47,193 nucleotides of DNA from Gemmataceae bacterium (GCA_003136315.1 PLDW01000303.1:1-47193), one strand, 5' to 3'. Shown: positions 25,195-34,505, numbered from the stretch's first letter. Notes: generated by a model from the sequence alone, not told the origin. A program made the numbers and translations.

Positions 25195-25908
25195 TCAAGT
25201 GGTCGGGGCCGGTGGCGGAAAGGTCGCCCGGACCCAGTCGCGGAACTGCCTATGAATGGCGGCAAACCCGATATCAACCGTAGCAGCCATCCCCAGGAAA
25301 CGGGGTGCGTCTGCGAACGGGAAGGTCGGGATCGCAGCGCTGGTGGCTGATTCGTGGTATGTCCCGTCGGAATCGAGCAAGAGCACCGTCACCCGTTCCC
25401 CGTCGTATCGCCACACTTCGGGGATCTTGAACGCAGCAATGATCGGCAGTCGGCTGAGTACGGATCGGCTGACCTCGACCTCGATAGAAAGATCTGGCGG
25501 AGGATCGACCATGAAGTCGATCTCTCGGAGTCCCGAGACTTTCGGCCAGTTCTGGATGTAGTAACACTCGTCTGGCTCGAACCCCCGCTCCAGATCTTTC
25601 CGCTTGTGCGTGAGTTGGCCACTCGGCACGTAATCGCCGCCCGTCTCCGCGATCCACACTTCGATCAAAAGGGCGAGGATTTTTCTCAACCGTTCATGGA
25701 GGTTTGTCAGGACCATGATTTCCAGCCTTCCCGAGTCGTACGTCAGGCGGACTGTTCGGCGGTAATCGTCTCGCCAATCGAGGAGTTGCTCGTAATCCTC
25801 CCACGAAACACCGGTCAGCAGTAGCCTCTCGCCGGGCGGAACGTAGTCCAATAACCCGGCAAGAGTCGGGATGGTGTCACTGGGTGGCGAAGCTGTGGCG
25901 GTGGACAT
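25195..25908 (-). CDS. Uma2-family putative endonuclease within the gcv locus
   Basis: 237 residues. It shows the Uma2 pattern: LLLTGVSWEDYEQLLDW, a YDSGRLEIMVLTNLHE strand, ERGFEPDECYYIQN, then PDLSIEVEVSRSVLSRL with the acidic core and FKIPEVWRYDG. The ExV-S-(x)n-K spacing fits the PD-(D/E)XK fold. It lies between gcvH (15 nt upstream) and gcvPA (31 nt downstream) on the same strand, so it is carried on the glycine-cleavage transcript. It is of a different subtype from the Uma2 genes at 7342, 33789 and 35028. Role unknown. Confidence 0.85.
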   Translation of the reverse strand: MSTATASPPSDTIPTLAGLLDYVPPGERLLLTGVSWEDYEQLLDWRDDYRRTVRLTYDSGRLEIMVLTNLHERLRKILALLIEVWIAETGGDYVPSGQLTHKRKDLERGFEPDECYYIQNWPKVSGLREIDFMVDPPPDLSIEVEVSRSVLSRLPIIAAFKIPEVWRYDGERVTVLLLDSDGTYHESATSAAIPTFPFADAPRFLGMAATVDIGFAAIHRQFRDWVRATFPPPAPTT

Positions 25909-25923
25909 GACACCTCCTCGCGG

Positions 25924-26334
25924 TCAGTGGCCTTCAGATGAGAGCTGAGCATCGTACTGCTCGGCGGTCAAGAGGTGGTCGAGGGTCGCCCCCGGGGCAG
26001 ACCGAATCTTTACCATCCATCCCTGACCGAAGGGGTCATCATTGACCGGACTCAGGCCGGCCTTCCGCCCCGTTGCCGGGTCGTCGATCAGGAGCGGGTT
26101 CCGCTCGACAACCTCGCCACTGACGGGCGAATTAATGTCTGATGTTGATTTGACTGATTCGATGATTCCCAGTGGCTTCCCAGCAGTCAGGGCTTTACCG
26201 ACTGCTGGGAGTTCCAGGAATGTCGGCTCGGTCAGTTGCTCGACCGCGAAGGCGGTAATCCCAACAATCACGATGTCCCCATCGAGTTTGGCCCACTCGT
26301 GGGTCGTGGTGTATCGGCGGTCGGAGGGGTTCAT
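25924..26334 (-). CDS. gcvH: Glycine cleavage system H protein
   Basis: 136 residues, normal length. THEWAKLDGDIVIVGITAFAVEQL leads into a typical beta barrel; the lipoyl-lysine motif is ESVKSTSDI with Lys62. GcvH carries the aminomethyl group from P-protein to GcvT. It follows gcvT after a 93-bp gap that contains a strong hairpin, and precedes a Uma2 gene and gcvPA. Confidence 0.97.
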   Translation of the reverse strand: MNPSDRRYTTTHEWAKLDGDIVIVGITAFAVEQLTEPTFLELPAVGKALTAGKPLGIIESVKSTSDINSPVSGEVVERNPLLIDDPATGRKAGLSPVNDDPFGQGWMVKIRSAPGATLDHLLTAEQYDAQLSSEGH

Positions 26335-26380
26335 GGGCTCTCCAGGGTAGTGGGGACAAAGGCAAACTCACAGTTGTCAT

Positions 26381-26414
26381 TGGCGAACCGGCGACTGACG
26401 TCGCCGGTTCGCCA
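26381..26414 (-). terminator. 15-bp hairpin between gcvT and gcvH
   Basis: TGGCGAACCGGCGAC at 26381-26395 pairs perfectly with 26400-26414 around a TGAC loop. No T-run follows on the minus strand, so it more likely partly terminates, protects or processes the transcript than ends it. It may tune gcvT against the downstream genes. Confidence 0.5.
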
Positions 26415-26427
26415 GTTGTTTCCCGTC

Positions 26428-27519
26428 TCATTTCTCACTTTTCATTCTCTTGTAGAACGGGAGCGGAACGACCCGCGCTGGAAGCATGGTCCCACGGGCA
26501 TCGGTCGCCAGCGTCGTGCCGGGGGCCGCAAACTCCGCTGCGACGTAGCCCATCGCAATCGACTTGTCGAGCCAGGGAGCAAAACTCCCGCTTGTCACTA
26601 ATCCGACTGGCGTGGCTCCCGCGAGGATCGGGCATCCCTCCCGAGCAGCTCGTTTCCCCTCGACCTCCAACCCCACACGGACGGGATGCTGACCCGGCTT
26701 CGCAGCGGCAGTTTGAAGCGACTCGCGGCCGATGAAAGGACCCTTTTCGAGCTTGACCGCCCACCCCAACCCAGCCCGGATTGGGTCGATCGAGTCGTTC
26801 AACTCATGGCCGTACAGGGGCATCGCTGCTTCGAGTCGCAGGGTATCGCGTGCCCCAAGACCGCACGGCACAGCCCCTCGTGCGATCAGATCGTCCCAGA
26901 GCGAGACTCCCAGGACATTCGGGACCATGATTTCGAGCCCATCCTCCCCCGTGTATCCTGTCCGGCTGACCACGCACTCCTGGCCGCGATAGCGTGTCGG
27001 AGTGGCAAAGTAGTATTTCAGTGACGATGGGTCGGCCTCGAACATTCCCACGCACATCGCGACGGCTTTCGGCCCCTGAACCGCCACCATCGTCGTCCTA
27101 AATGTCTGGTCCTGGACATCGACGTTCAGTCCGGTCCGATGCTGCTCGATCCACGCTAGGATTTTCTCGCGGTTCGAGGCATTGATGACGGCAGCGAAAC
27201 CGTAGGGCCAGCGGTAGACCAGGATATCGTCGAGAATGCCACCATCTTCCTGACACAAGAATCCGTATCGGACCTGCCCATCCTTCATCGTGGCGACGGA
27301 ATTGGTGAAGACAGTTTCGAGAAGAGTCAGGGCGTCTGAGCAGCCGAAACTAACCCGTGCCATATGCGAGATGTCGAAGACCCCGGCAGCGGTTCGCACG
27401 GCTTTGTGCTCGGCGACGATTCCCGCGTACTGGACCGGCATGTCCCAGCCGCCGAAAGGGACGATCCGGGCCTTGTGGTCGACGTGCCACTGGTAGAGCG
27501 GAGTGCGCAAGTTGGGCAT
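26428..27519 (-). CDS. gcvT: Glycine cleavage system aminomethyltransferase (T protein)
   Basis: 363 residues, normal length. Landmarks: TPLYQWHVDHKARIVPFGGWDMPVQY, GVFDISHM, a QVRYGFLCQEDGGILDDILVYR segment, SRTGYTGEDGLEI, GLGARDTLRLEAAMPLYGHEL and VTSGSFAPWLDKSIAMGYV. GcvT moves the one-carbon unit to tetrahydrofolate, releasing ammonia. It is the first gene of the minus-strand glycine-cleavage locus and is divergent from the AddB-like gene at 27836. The upstream region was checked for a glycine riboswitch and none was recognised. Confidence 0.97.
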   Translation of the reverse strand: MPNLRTPLYQWHVDHKARIVPFGGWDMPVQYAGIVAEHKAVRTAAGVFDISHMARVSFGCSDALTLLETVFTNSVATMKDGQVRYGFLCQEDGGILDDILVYRWPYGFAAVINASNREKILAWIEQHRTGLNVDVQDQTFRTTMVAVQGPKAVAMCVGMFEADPSSLKYYFATPTRYRGQECVVSRTGYTGEDGLEIMVPNVLGVSLWDDLIARGAVPCGLGARDTLRLEAAMPLYGHELNDSIDPIRAGLGWAVKLEKGPFIGRESLQTAAAKPGQHPVRVGLEVEGKRAAREGCPILAGATPVGLVTSGSFAPWLDKSIAMGYVAAEFAAPGTTLATDARGTMLPARVVPLPFYKRMKSEK

Positions 27520-27835
27520 CGTGGCCGTCCTGCCTCAGGTCGTGCGGGGAGCGGGCCGGCTTTGGAGATGGGAGCCAGCCGACAAACAGCACGGGGCGGC
27601 TCCGACGCGGAACCGCCCCAGACTGTGGTCATACTAGCCGTGACCCCGGTGAAATCCACCCGAACTGCCCCCTCCCTCGACCCTCGGAAATGCGTCTTGA
27701 CCACCCTGCTTCCCGGGACTATCACCAAGCTTTCGACTTGTGAGGGATCGCTAACGCTCCCACTTCTGGGCACGACGGCCTTACCCTTCCCCCGACGGTT
27801 TGCACCGGCTCTCTGAAGCCGTAGACTCAATCCCA
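27520..27835. other. Divergent intergenic region with a GC-rich hairpin
   Basis: No gene is seen. GGGGCGGCTCC at 27593-27603 pairs with GGAACCGCCCC at 27609-27619 (one mismatch, 5-nt loop), which on the minus strand lies in the probable gcvT leader and could be an attenuator. Promoters for gcvT and for the AddB-like gene must lie here, but no convincing pair of boxes was found. Confidence 0.5.
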
Positions 27836-30800
27836 ATGCCTGCCATCGTTCATCTCATCGTCGGACCACCCGGCGCCGATCTCACTGGTCGACTGGTCGA
27901 GGCCTACCGAAAGGTCACTCGCGCCGGGTTGGGTACAGCGCTTTTCCTGGTTCCCACCCGGCGTGACGCCGACCAGGTTCGTGGGCGACTCCTCGCTCCT
28001 GGGACAGCGGCTGTGGTCGCCCCACACATCCTCACGATTCAGACGTTCGCTGACGAACTCGTCCGCACCAATGACCCGACCCTTCGTCCGCTTTCGGACC
28101 TTGATCGCAAGCTCCTTCTCGACTCGGTACTCGCCGATCTTCGGGAGGCGGGAGAGTTGCCGTATTTCGCTGCGGTGGTTGAGACACGCGGGTTTGCAGA
28201 TGCAGCGGCTGGCTATGTGCAGGAACTGAAGGAGGCCGGTGCCGACCTGCGTCAGCTTCTCAAGGCGGCCGGGGGCCGTCAGGGCGGCGAGTTGAACCGC
28301 CACGCCCAGGCGACCCGGATCTTCGAGCGTTACCACCGGCGGCTGGCAAAACTCCACCGTCTCGATCCTGGTGATCGGCTGGGGCGCGCGGCAGGGCTCT
28401 GGGCAGCCGGGGAGCGGGGGCCATTCACGGCGGTTCGATCGGTCTTTGTGGGCGGATTCTCCTCATTCACTTCACCTCAACGGATGGTGTTGGATGCCCT
28501 CCGCGACTCGGCCGAGCACATCTGGATCGGGCTGATCGATGGGGATGCAGACACGTTTGCCGGCCCGCGTAGCGTGCGGGACTGGGTGACCGGCCCGGTT
28601 GGTGAGCGAACGCTGTTCGACTCCGCGCCGGAGGTGACGACCGAAATGGTTGAGGTGAGTCACGCGAAGCCAGGCGGGGTACGTCACCTGGCGAACACGT
28701 TATTCCGGCAATTGTCCTCATCCGAGGCGGATGGGAGTTCCAACCCGCCCGACCCCACCGGACTCCATCTGATCGAGGCGCCGGGTGATGTCGGGGAGGC
28801 CCGTCTGGTCGCGCGTCAGATCCGTAGCTTGCTCGCTTGCGCAACGCACCCAAACCGGATTCTGGTGACCGCCCGGCACCTCCGTCCGGCGGCCGTCGAA
28901 CTGCTCCGCGAGGTGTTTGATGAGTACGCCATCCCACACGCCGTTGCAGGGGCCGACCCACTCGCTCGCATCCCGGCCGTGGCGTTCCTCCTCCGGGCAT
29001 GGCGACTGGCAGACGAGAGCTGGCCGTTCGCTCCGGTCGCAGCCGTCCTGCGGAGTGGGTACTTCCGACCCAACTGGCCAGAGGTGCAGACCGATCCGGA
29101 AGTCCCAGCCAAAGCCGAAACTCTCCTCCGGATGCTTGGCGAAACCCGGGGGCGAGAGGCGTATTTGGCCGCGGCGAGGTCGTGGGAACAGACTCCACCG
29201 AATCCACTCGAAGACGAACAGGCGGAGGAGCCCCGGCGGAAACGAATACACCTGCTGGCTCAGCGGTGCCTGCCGTTTCTGGAACGCTTTTTCCAGGCCT
29301 GGGACCGGTTCAAACCGTCCGGATCGGCCGAGGCACTCGCGGGGTGGCTCAGGGGATTAGCGGACGATATCGGGATGAGTTCCGCCAGCGCGACCGACCC
29401 TACCGACACGGCTGGGTTGGCCCGGTTCTGGCGGGAACTCGACCGGTGGGCGAAGGCCGAAGGCAGCCGAAAGCCGGTTCGTGCGGATCGCTTTGCCCGG
29501 ATACTGGGCGCGGTCACGGCGACCCCGTGCCGGGTGCGAAGCCCGCGCGACCCCGGCCGGGTGCGCATCCTCCCTGCCGGGGATGCCGCTGGACTCGACT
29601 GCGATTACCTCTTCCTCACCGGGCTCAGCGAGGGGAGTTGGCCCGACCTGTCGGGTCCGGAGTCTCTTCTGGATGACACCGAGCGAGAGCGGCTCCGGAA
29701 GACGGGGTTCGGACTACCGGATCCGGCTGCCAGGCTCGCGGCGGAAGAACTTCTGTTCCTCGAACTCGTCGCCGCCCCACAGCGGGGTCTTTTCCTGAGT
29801 TATCCGGCACTAGACGAGCAGGGCCAAAAACTGTTGCCTAGCTCATTCCTCCGGGCGGTCGGCGAGGCTTTCCCCGCCGGGGTGATCCCGACGACTCGAC
29901 AGCGGATGCGGATCGAGGGGTACTTCAGCCAGGAGCCACTGAGCCCGGCGGAAGTGCGATCGCAGTTCGCCCGCCGGGTATTTTCTGACCCCCAGCAGCC
30001 TCCGCCGGAATCCCCTGCTGCGCTCTGCAGCGATCTGGTCGCCTCGCTGCATCGTGCCTGGGTTGTCGCGGATGCCCGGTTCCGACGGCAGACGTTTGGC
30101 GCGTTCGATGGCGAACTCCGAGACCCGGCTGTGACCGCAGAACTGGCTCGACGGTTCGGCCCGGATCGTGCCTTGAGCCCGACAGCCCTCGAAACCTACA
30201 TCGCTTGCCCGTTCCGATTCTGGCTCGAACACGTTCTGCGGCTCGATGTCCTGAAAGACCCGACCGAGGAGGTCGAGCACACCCGTCGGGGCGCTGCCTT
30301 CCACCGCGCTCTCGCGCGGTTCCACCGGTGGGTGAAGGAAACGGTCCCCCAAACCCTCGACGGGCCAGCGTTGCCCGCCGGGATGACCGACGACCTCATC
30401 CGGCGTGTGGGTGATGCGGCGGAGGAATACGCACTCCGGGCTCCGAGCGTGGCCAGCCGGGAGTTGTGGCGGCTCGAAGGGGAGCGGTTGAAGCGGGCGG
30501 CAGCTCGCTATCGCGATCACTGGGAAGAATACCGCAAACCGTGGCAAGAGAAAGGCACGACCCCGACTCCGTTTGCATTCGAGGCGGACTTCGGGGTTCC
30601 CGGGCAGAATGTCCACGAAGCACTCACGATCCGGGTGGGCGAGATCGAGGTTCGGCTCGGCGGACGGATCGACCGCGTCGATGTGACCGACGTCGGTGGG
30701 GGGAGCCTGGGCTTTTGGGTGATCGACTACAAGACCGGCCGGGCAACGAACTACTCGGCCGCCCAGGTCGAACGATTCGAGAAGCTCCAACTCCCCCTGT

Positions 30801-31156
30801 ACGCTCTGGCCGTGGAGCGGGTGCTGCTCAAGGACCGTCCAGCCCGGCCGCTCGGGCTGGCGTACTGGCTGGTGACTGACACGGGACCCAAGCCAATGCT
30901 CCCAGCCGGGAAGCGGTCACTCTTCAACTGGCTGACCGACCCCGCGCGTTGGGTGACATTCCGAGGCCAACTGGAGGCGTGGGTGACCACGCTGGCCGGG
31001 CACATCCGGGCGGGCGATTTCCCGCTTGCACCGCGGTCGGACCACTGCACCGACACCTGCCCGTTCGGCCCTGTCTGCCGCATCTCCCAGAGCCGCGCAA
31101 CAGGCAAGGTATTCCCACTGGCCCTGCCGTCACTGCGCGATCCACCGAGCGGTTAG
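27836..31156 (+). CDS. AddB-like PD-(D/E)XK nuclease/helicase-fold subunit with Fe-S cysteines
   Basis: 1106 residues from the ATG at 27836. The N-terminal half resembles AddB/RexB helicase folds (HLIVGPPGADLTGRL, ALFLVPTRRDADQVRGRLL, TIQTFADELV). The Walker A is degenerate: the Lys of GxGKT is absent, so ATP hydrolysis by this subunit is doubtful. The C-terminal 330 residues form the nuclease: LSPTALETYIACPFRFW, RRGAAFHRAL, and WVIDYKTGR with the catalytic D...DYK. Cys791, Cys1071, Cys1075 and Cys1081 fit the four cysteines that hold an Fe-S cluster in AddB-type nucleases. AddB works with AddA in double-strand break repair; no addA lies next to it here. It could instead be a solitary member of the PDDEXK_1 family. 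Confidence 0.85.
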   Translation: MPAIVHLIVGPPGADLTGRLVEAYRKVTRAGLGTALFLVPTRRDADQVRGRLLAPGTAAVVAPHILTIQTFADELVRTNDPTLRPLSDLDRKLLLDSVLADLREAGELPYFAAVVETRGFADAAAGYVQELKEAGADLRQLLKAAGGRQGGELNRHAQATRIFERYHRRLAKLHRLDPGDRLGRAAGLWAAGERGPFTAVRSVFVGGFSSFTSPQRMVLDALRDSAEHIWIGLIDGDADTFAGPRSVRDWVTGPVGERTLFDSAPEVTTEMVEVSHAKPGGVRHLANTLFRQLSSSEADGSSNPPDPTGLHLIEAPGDVGEARLVARQIRSLLACATHPNRILVTARHLRPAAVELLREVFDEYAIPHAVAGADPLARIPAVAFLLRAWRLADESWPFAPVAAVLRSGYFRPNWPEVQTDPEVPAKAETLLRMLGETRGREAYLAAARSWEQTPPNPLEDEQAEEPRRKRIHLLAQRCLPFLERFFQAWDRFKPSGSAEALAGWLRGLADDIGMSSASATDPTDTAGLARFWRELDRWAKAEGSRKPVRADRFARILGAVTATPCRVRSPRDPGRVRILPAGDAAGLDCDYLFLTGLSEGSWPDLSGPESLLDDTERERLRKTGFGLPDPAARLAAEELLFLELVAAPQRGLFLSYPALDEQGQKLLPSSFLRAVGEAFPAGVIPTTRQRMRIEGYFSQEPLSPAEVRSQFARRVFSDPQQPPPESPAALCSDLVASLHRAWVVADARFRRQTFGAFDGELRDPAVTAELARRFGPDRALSPTALETYIACPFRFWLEHVLRLDVLKDPTEEVEHTRRGAAFHRALARFHRWVKETVPQTLDGPALPAGMTDDLIRRVGDAAEEYALRAPSVASRELWRLEGERLKRAAARYRDHWEEYRKPWQEKGTTPTPFAFEADFGVPGQNVHEALTIRVGEIEVRLGGRIDRVDVTDVGGGSLGFWVIDYKTGRATNYSAAQVERFEKLQLPLYALAVERVLLKDRPARPLGLAYWLVTDTGPKPMLPAGKRSLFNWLTDPARWVTFRGQLEAWVTTLAGHIRAGDFPLAPRSDHCTDTCPFGPVCRISQSRATGKVFPLALPSLRDPPSG

Positions 31157-31258
31157 CCGTTTGGCAGGAATTCTTGTACCCGCGCTGCGTTTCACATCGC
31201 TCCGTTGTTCTGTACCCCGGAGGGATTATCTATCATAGCCCAGGGTCGCGTTTCGTGT

Positions 31259-31554
31259 TCAGTGCAAGGACATGGGTGGCGCTTTTTGGGATGATAACCC
31301 CCACCCAGGCCAGGCGTCTCGACTGCGGTTCATGTAGCCCCCCAGTTTGGCGAGCCCCAGGAAAAATTGCTTCACAGTTAAGTCCCGTTCCTCTTCATAC
31401 AGTCGAAGGCTCAGTACACTGACCCACAATGGGTCCACCACTTCTCGGGCCGGTTGAGTCTCAGCCTCCGGCTGACGAGCCTTTTGACGCAGGTTGACCA
31501 AGGTCACCGCCAACAGGCTCAGTAGACCGATTAAAGGCTCTACCAGCCACCTGC
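31259..31554 (-). pseudogene. C-terminal remnant of an IS4-type transposase
   Basis: The minus-strand frame reads SRWLVEPLIGLLSLLAVTLVNLR, then VDPLWVSVLSLRL and LGLAKLGGYMNRSRDAWPGW. The LA-LGG-(F/Y)-(x)-R-x-DxxPGW pattern is the end of IS4-family transposases. The N-terminal two thirds and both terminal inverted repeats are absent, so it is dead. It fills most of the 445-bp gap between the AddB-like gene and ygiQ; the remainder (31157-31258) shows nothing. Confidence 0.7.
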
Positions 31555-31560
31555 TATAAT
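31555..31560 (+). promoter_or_regulatory. Extended -10 promoter upstream of ygiQ
   Basis: TATAAT preceded by TGC, 41 nt before the ygiQ start, with a weak TTAAAG about 18 nt upstream. The ten bases TGCTATAATC are identical to those before def. The box lies at the edge of the transposase remnant. Confidence 0.6.
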
Positions 31561-31601
31561 CCCACTACCCCGCCCGTCCGTTCTCCCGAGACTGATACCG
31601 G

Positions 31602-33701
31602 ATGCCCACCTCGCCGCCGAATTCGTCACGCCCCGCCCGGTCAACTGGCCGGATGCCCCTCCCACTCTGGAAAGAGCGGTACGCAGCCCCGTTCGCTCCG
31701 ACAACCGCAGCCGAGATGACCGCGCGGGGATGGGATGCGGTCGATGTCGTGTTTGTCACTGGGGATGCGTACATCGACCATCCGAGTTTCGCGGCCGCGA
31801 TCCTTCATCGCGTTCTGGAGCAGGCTGGGTATCGTGTTGCTATTCTTAGCCAGCCGGATTGGTCTTCATGTGCTGCGTGGCGGCAATTTGGCCGACCTCG
31901 CCTGTTCTTCGCCGTGAGTGCGGGGAACATGGACTCGATGATCAACCACTACACCGCGAGTAAGAAGGTCCGCAACGACGATGCCTACTCCCCTGGTGGG
32001 CGAATCGGGCTCCGGCCCGACCGTGCCACGCTCGTGTACTGTCAGCGGGCAAGAGAGGCGTTCCCTGGCGTCCCGATCATTGCCGGCGGTGTGGAAGCCT
32101 CCCTTCGCCGCCTCAGCCACTACGACTACTGGAGCGATACTGTCAAGCGATCGATCGTTTTGGATGCGAAGGCGGATCTGGTTGCCTACGGGATGGGTGA
32201 GAAGAACATCGTCGAGATCGCCAATCACCTCGCTGCGGGAAAGACCCTGAAGGATCTGCGTCACCTCCGCGGCGTCGCCTATGCTTTGGGGGCCAAGGAG
32301 TCGGAGGCAGTTCGAGTCTCACCGACGGAGTCTGTGGCGGGAGCCGGACCGGAGGGGTTCGGCGTCGCTATCGTCCCCAGCTATGAACAGGTTCGGGACG
32401 ACAAGGTCGCCTTTGCCGAAGCCACCCGGATCATTCATACGAACACCAACCCGTTCAACGCGGTGGCGCTCGTTCAGTTCCACGACCGCCAGGTGGTCGT
32501 CCAAAACCCGCCCGCATTCCCACTGTCGCAAGAGGAGATTGATGCGGTTTACGACCTGCCCTTTACCCGTCGCCCTCACCCATCGTATTCCGAGCCGATT
32601 CCGGCGCACGAGATGATCAAGGATTCGGTCACGATCATGCGGGGGTGTTTCGGTGGCTGTACATTCTGCTCGATCACGGCCCATCAGGGACGGATTATCC
32701 AGAGTCGATCGCAGGAATCGATTTTGCGGGAAGTGGAGAAGTTGGCAGCAGACCCCGATTTCAAGGGCATTATCAGCGATGTCGGTGGTGCCACCGCGAA
32801 CATGTACCAGATGCGCTGTACCCGACCGGAGGTCGAAGCGAAATGCAAGCGACTCTCGTGTGTCCACCCGAGTATCTGTAAGCTGCTCGGAACCGACCAC
32901 GGACCGCTCATCGAGTTGATGAAGGAGGTTCGTCAGCAGGACGGCATCCGGAAGGTTTCGGTCTCCAGCGGCATCCGGATGGATCTGGCCCAACTCTCCC
33001 CGGAGTACGTTGCCGAGTTGGCTGCGCATCACACAGGGGGACGGTTGAAGGTGGCTCCCGAGCACACGAGCCCGACCGTTTTGGAGTTGATGAAGAAGCC
33101 CTCGATCGACAACTTCGGCCTTTTCGCGGACCAGTTCCGGGCCGCCTCCCGCGCAGCGGGTCTGCCCAAGCAGCAGATTGTCCCCTACTTCATTGCCAGC
33201 CACCCCGGCTCGGACCTGGGCGAGATGATCGACCTGGCGCTCTACCTCAAGCGCAACGGTTACCGTCCGGATCAGGTGCAAGACTTCATCCCCGCCCCGT
33301 TCGACATTGCCACGTGCATGTATTACACGGGAATCGACCCGTTCACGAAAAAGCCCGTCAAGATCGCCAAGGGGATGCGAGATAGGAAAATGCAGCGAGC
33401 GCTGATGCAGTTTTTCAAGCCGGAGCACTGGTTCACCGTGCGGGAGGCGCTGATTGAGGCGGGGCGCCAGGATCTGATCGGCGGATGCGAGGGGCTGATA
33501 CCGGCTAACCCACCCAAGGAAGCTCTTGAGGCGAAGCGACGACAGGCTAACGATGCGTTGCGGAGCGACCACTATCACACCGTCGCCAACCCCGCCAAGG
33601 GCGAGGAGCCGGGCGAGCGGGGAGCCGGGCCGCCAAAAACGGGGTATCGTCCGGGCCGGAAGACGCAGCAGCGGCGGCCAGGTAAAAGAAAGAATGGATG
33701 A
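31602..33701 (+). CDS. ygiQ: YgiQ family radical SAM protein (UPF0313)
   Basis: 699 residues. The N-terminal B12-binding-like part (DVVFVTGDAYIDHPSFAAAIL, RPRLFFAVSAGNMDSMINHYTASKK) is followed by the radical SAM motif CFGGCTFC (Cys349, 353, 356) and SITAHQGRIIQSRSQESI. It ends in a C-terminal DUF3362-type region from about residue 565 (DIATCMYYTGIDPF, MRDRKMQRALMQFFKP, DHYHTVANPAKGEEPGER) and a basic tail. The reaction of YgiQ is not established. Its last 400 bases occur again, in diverged form, at 34541, 35783, 37601 and in part at 44335. Starts from the ATG at 31602, 41 nt after a TATAAT. Confidence 0.93.
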   Translation: MPTSPPNSSRPARSTGRMPLPLWKERYAAPFAPTTAAEMTARGWDAVDVVFVTGDAYIDHPSFAAAILHRVLEQAGYRVAILSQPDWSSCAAWRQFGRPRLFFAVSAGNMDSMINHYTASKKVRNDDAYSPGGRIGLRPDRATLVYCQRAREAFPGVPIIAGGVEASLRRLSHYDYWSDTVKRSIVLDAKADLVAYGMGEKNIVEIANHLAAGKTLKDLRHLRGVAYALGAKESEAVRVSPTESVAGAGPEGFGVAIVPSYEQVRDDKVAFAEATRIIHTNTNPFNAVALVQFHDRQVVVQNPPAFPLSQEEIDAVYDLPFTRRPHPSYSEPIPAHEMIKDSVTIMRGCFGGCTFCSITAHQGRIIQSRSQESILREVEKLAADPDFKGIISDVGGATANMYQMRCTRPEVEAKCKRLSCVHPSICKLLGTDHGPLIELMKEVRQQDGIRKVSVSSGIRMDLAQLSPEYVAELAAHHTGGRLKVAPEHTSPTVLELMKKPSIDNFGLFADQFRAASRAAGLPKQQIVPYFIASHPGSDLGEMIDLALYLKRNGYRPDQVQDFIPAPFDIATCMYYTGIDPFTKKPVKIAKGMRDRKMQRALMQFFKPEHWFTVREALIEAGRQDLIGGCEGLIPANPPKEALEAKRRQANDALRSDHYHTVANPAKGEEPGERGAGPPKTGYRPGRKTQQRRPGKRKNG

Positions 33702-33788
33702 TCGAAGAAACGACGTTCTGTACCGCAACCCTGTTGACGGTTCGACGACGCGGGCGAGAGTTTGAAAATCATTGGAGGTTCCTTCGCG

Positions 33789-34505
33789 ATGGGACTGCTC
33801 ACCTCTGCGGCACAGTCGCACCTGTTCCCCGAAACGTTTGTGCCGCCACTCGAAAACGGCGATCGCCTGACGCGTGTTGAGTTCGAGCGACGTTACGCCG
33901 CGATGCCGGAGCACGTCCGAGCCGAACTCGTTGAAGGAGTCGTCATCATGGCTTCACCGGTTCGGCACACCATGCACGGAGCACCACACGCGGATCTGAT
34001 ATCCTGGGCGACATTTTACCGTGCCAGTACACCGGGCGTGCTCGGCGGTGCCGACGCGACGGTCCGGCTCGATCTCGACAACGAACCGCAGCCCGATGTT
34101 TATCTCCTGATCGACCCGGCCCGCGGCGGAAAGGCCAGGATTGATGAAGATGATTACATCAATGGCGCACCGGAGTTCGTCGGCGAAGTGGCCGCCAGCA
34201 CAGTCAGCCACGACCTTGGACCAAAGTTGAATGCCTACCGCCGCAATGGCGTCGGCGAATACCTTGTCTGGCGCGTGCAGGATGCCGCGATCGACTGGTT
34301 CGTTCTCCGTGAAGGCCGCTTCGACCGGTTGCTTCCCGACGCAGACGGCGTCACACGCAGCGTGGTGTTTCCCGGTCTTTGGCTTGACACGGCCGCACTG
34401 CTGAGCGGCGATCTGGTCCGCGTCCACGCCGTTTTGCGCGACGGACTCGCCGACCCGACTCACGCGGCTTTCGTGACTCTTGTGGTGAAGCCAACATCGC
34501 GATGA
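33789..34505 (+). CDS. Uma2-family protein, array copy 1
   Basis: 238 residues from the ATG at 33789; GGAGG lies 10 nt upstream. Uma2 landmarks: GDRLTRVEFERRYAAMPEHVRAELVEGVVIMASPV, LDNEPQPDVYLLI, PEFVGEVAASTVSHDLGPKLNAYRRNGVGEYLVWRV and PGLWLDTAALL. The E-V-(x)4-S-H-D...K core fits the PD-(D/E)XK fold. Its first 170 and last 330 bases are almost identical to the Uma2 gene at 35028, but the middle is strongly different. It follows ygiQ closely (a TTGACG at 33733 may be its -35) and its stop overlaps the ATG of the first orphan ygiQ tail (ATGA). Role unknown. Confidence 0.88.
   Translation: MGLLTSAAQSHLFPETFVPPLENGDRLTRVEFERRYAAMPEHVRAELVEGVVIMASPVRHTMHGAPHADLISWATFYRASTPGVLGGADATVRLDLDNEPQPDVYLLIDPARGGKARIDEDDYINGAPEFVGEVAASTVSHDLGPKLNAYRRNGVGEYLVWRVQDAAIDWFVLREGRFDRLLPDADGVTRSVVFPGLWLDTAALLSGDLVRVHAVLRDGLADPTHAAFVTLVVKPTSR

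Noticed and set aside
27520-27835. Glycine riboswitch in the gcvT leader
   Set aside because: Looked for the paired conserved aptamer cores on the minus strand; only a simple GC-rich hairpin was found.
32319-33914. Minus-strand open frame opposite ygiQ (531 codons)
   Set aside because: Antisense shadow of ygiQ, with no domain of its own.
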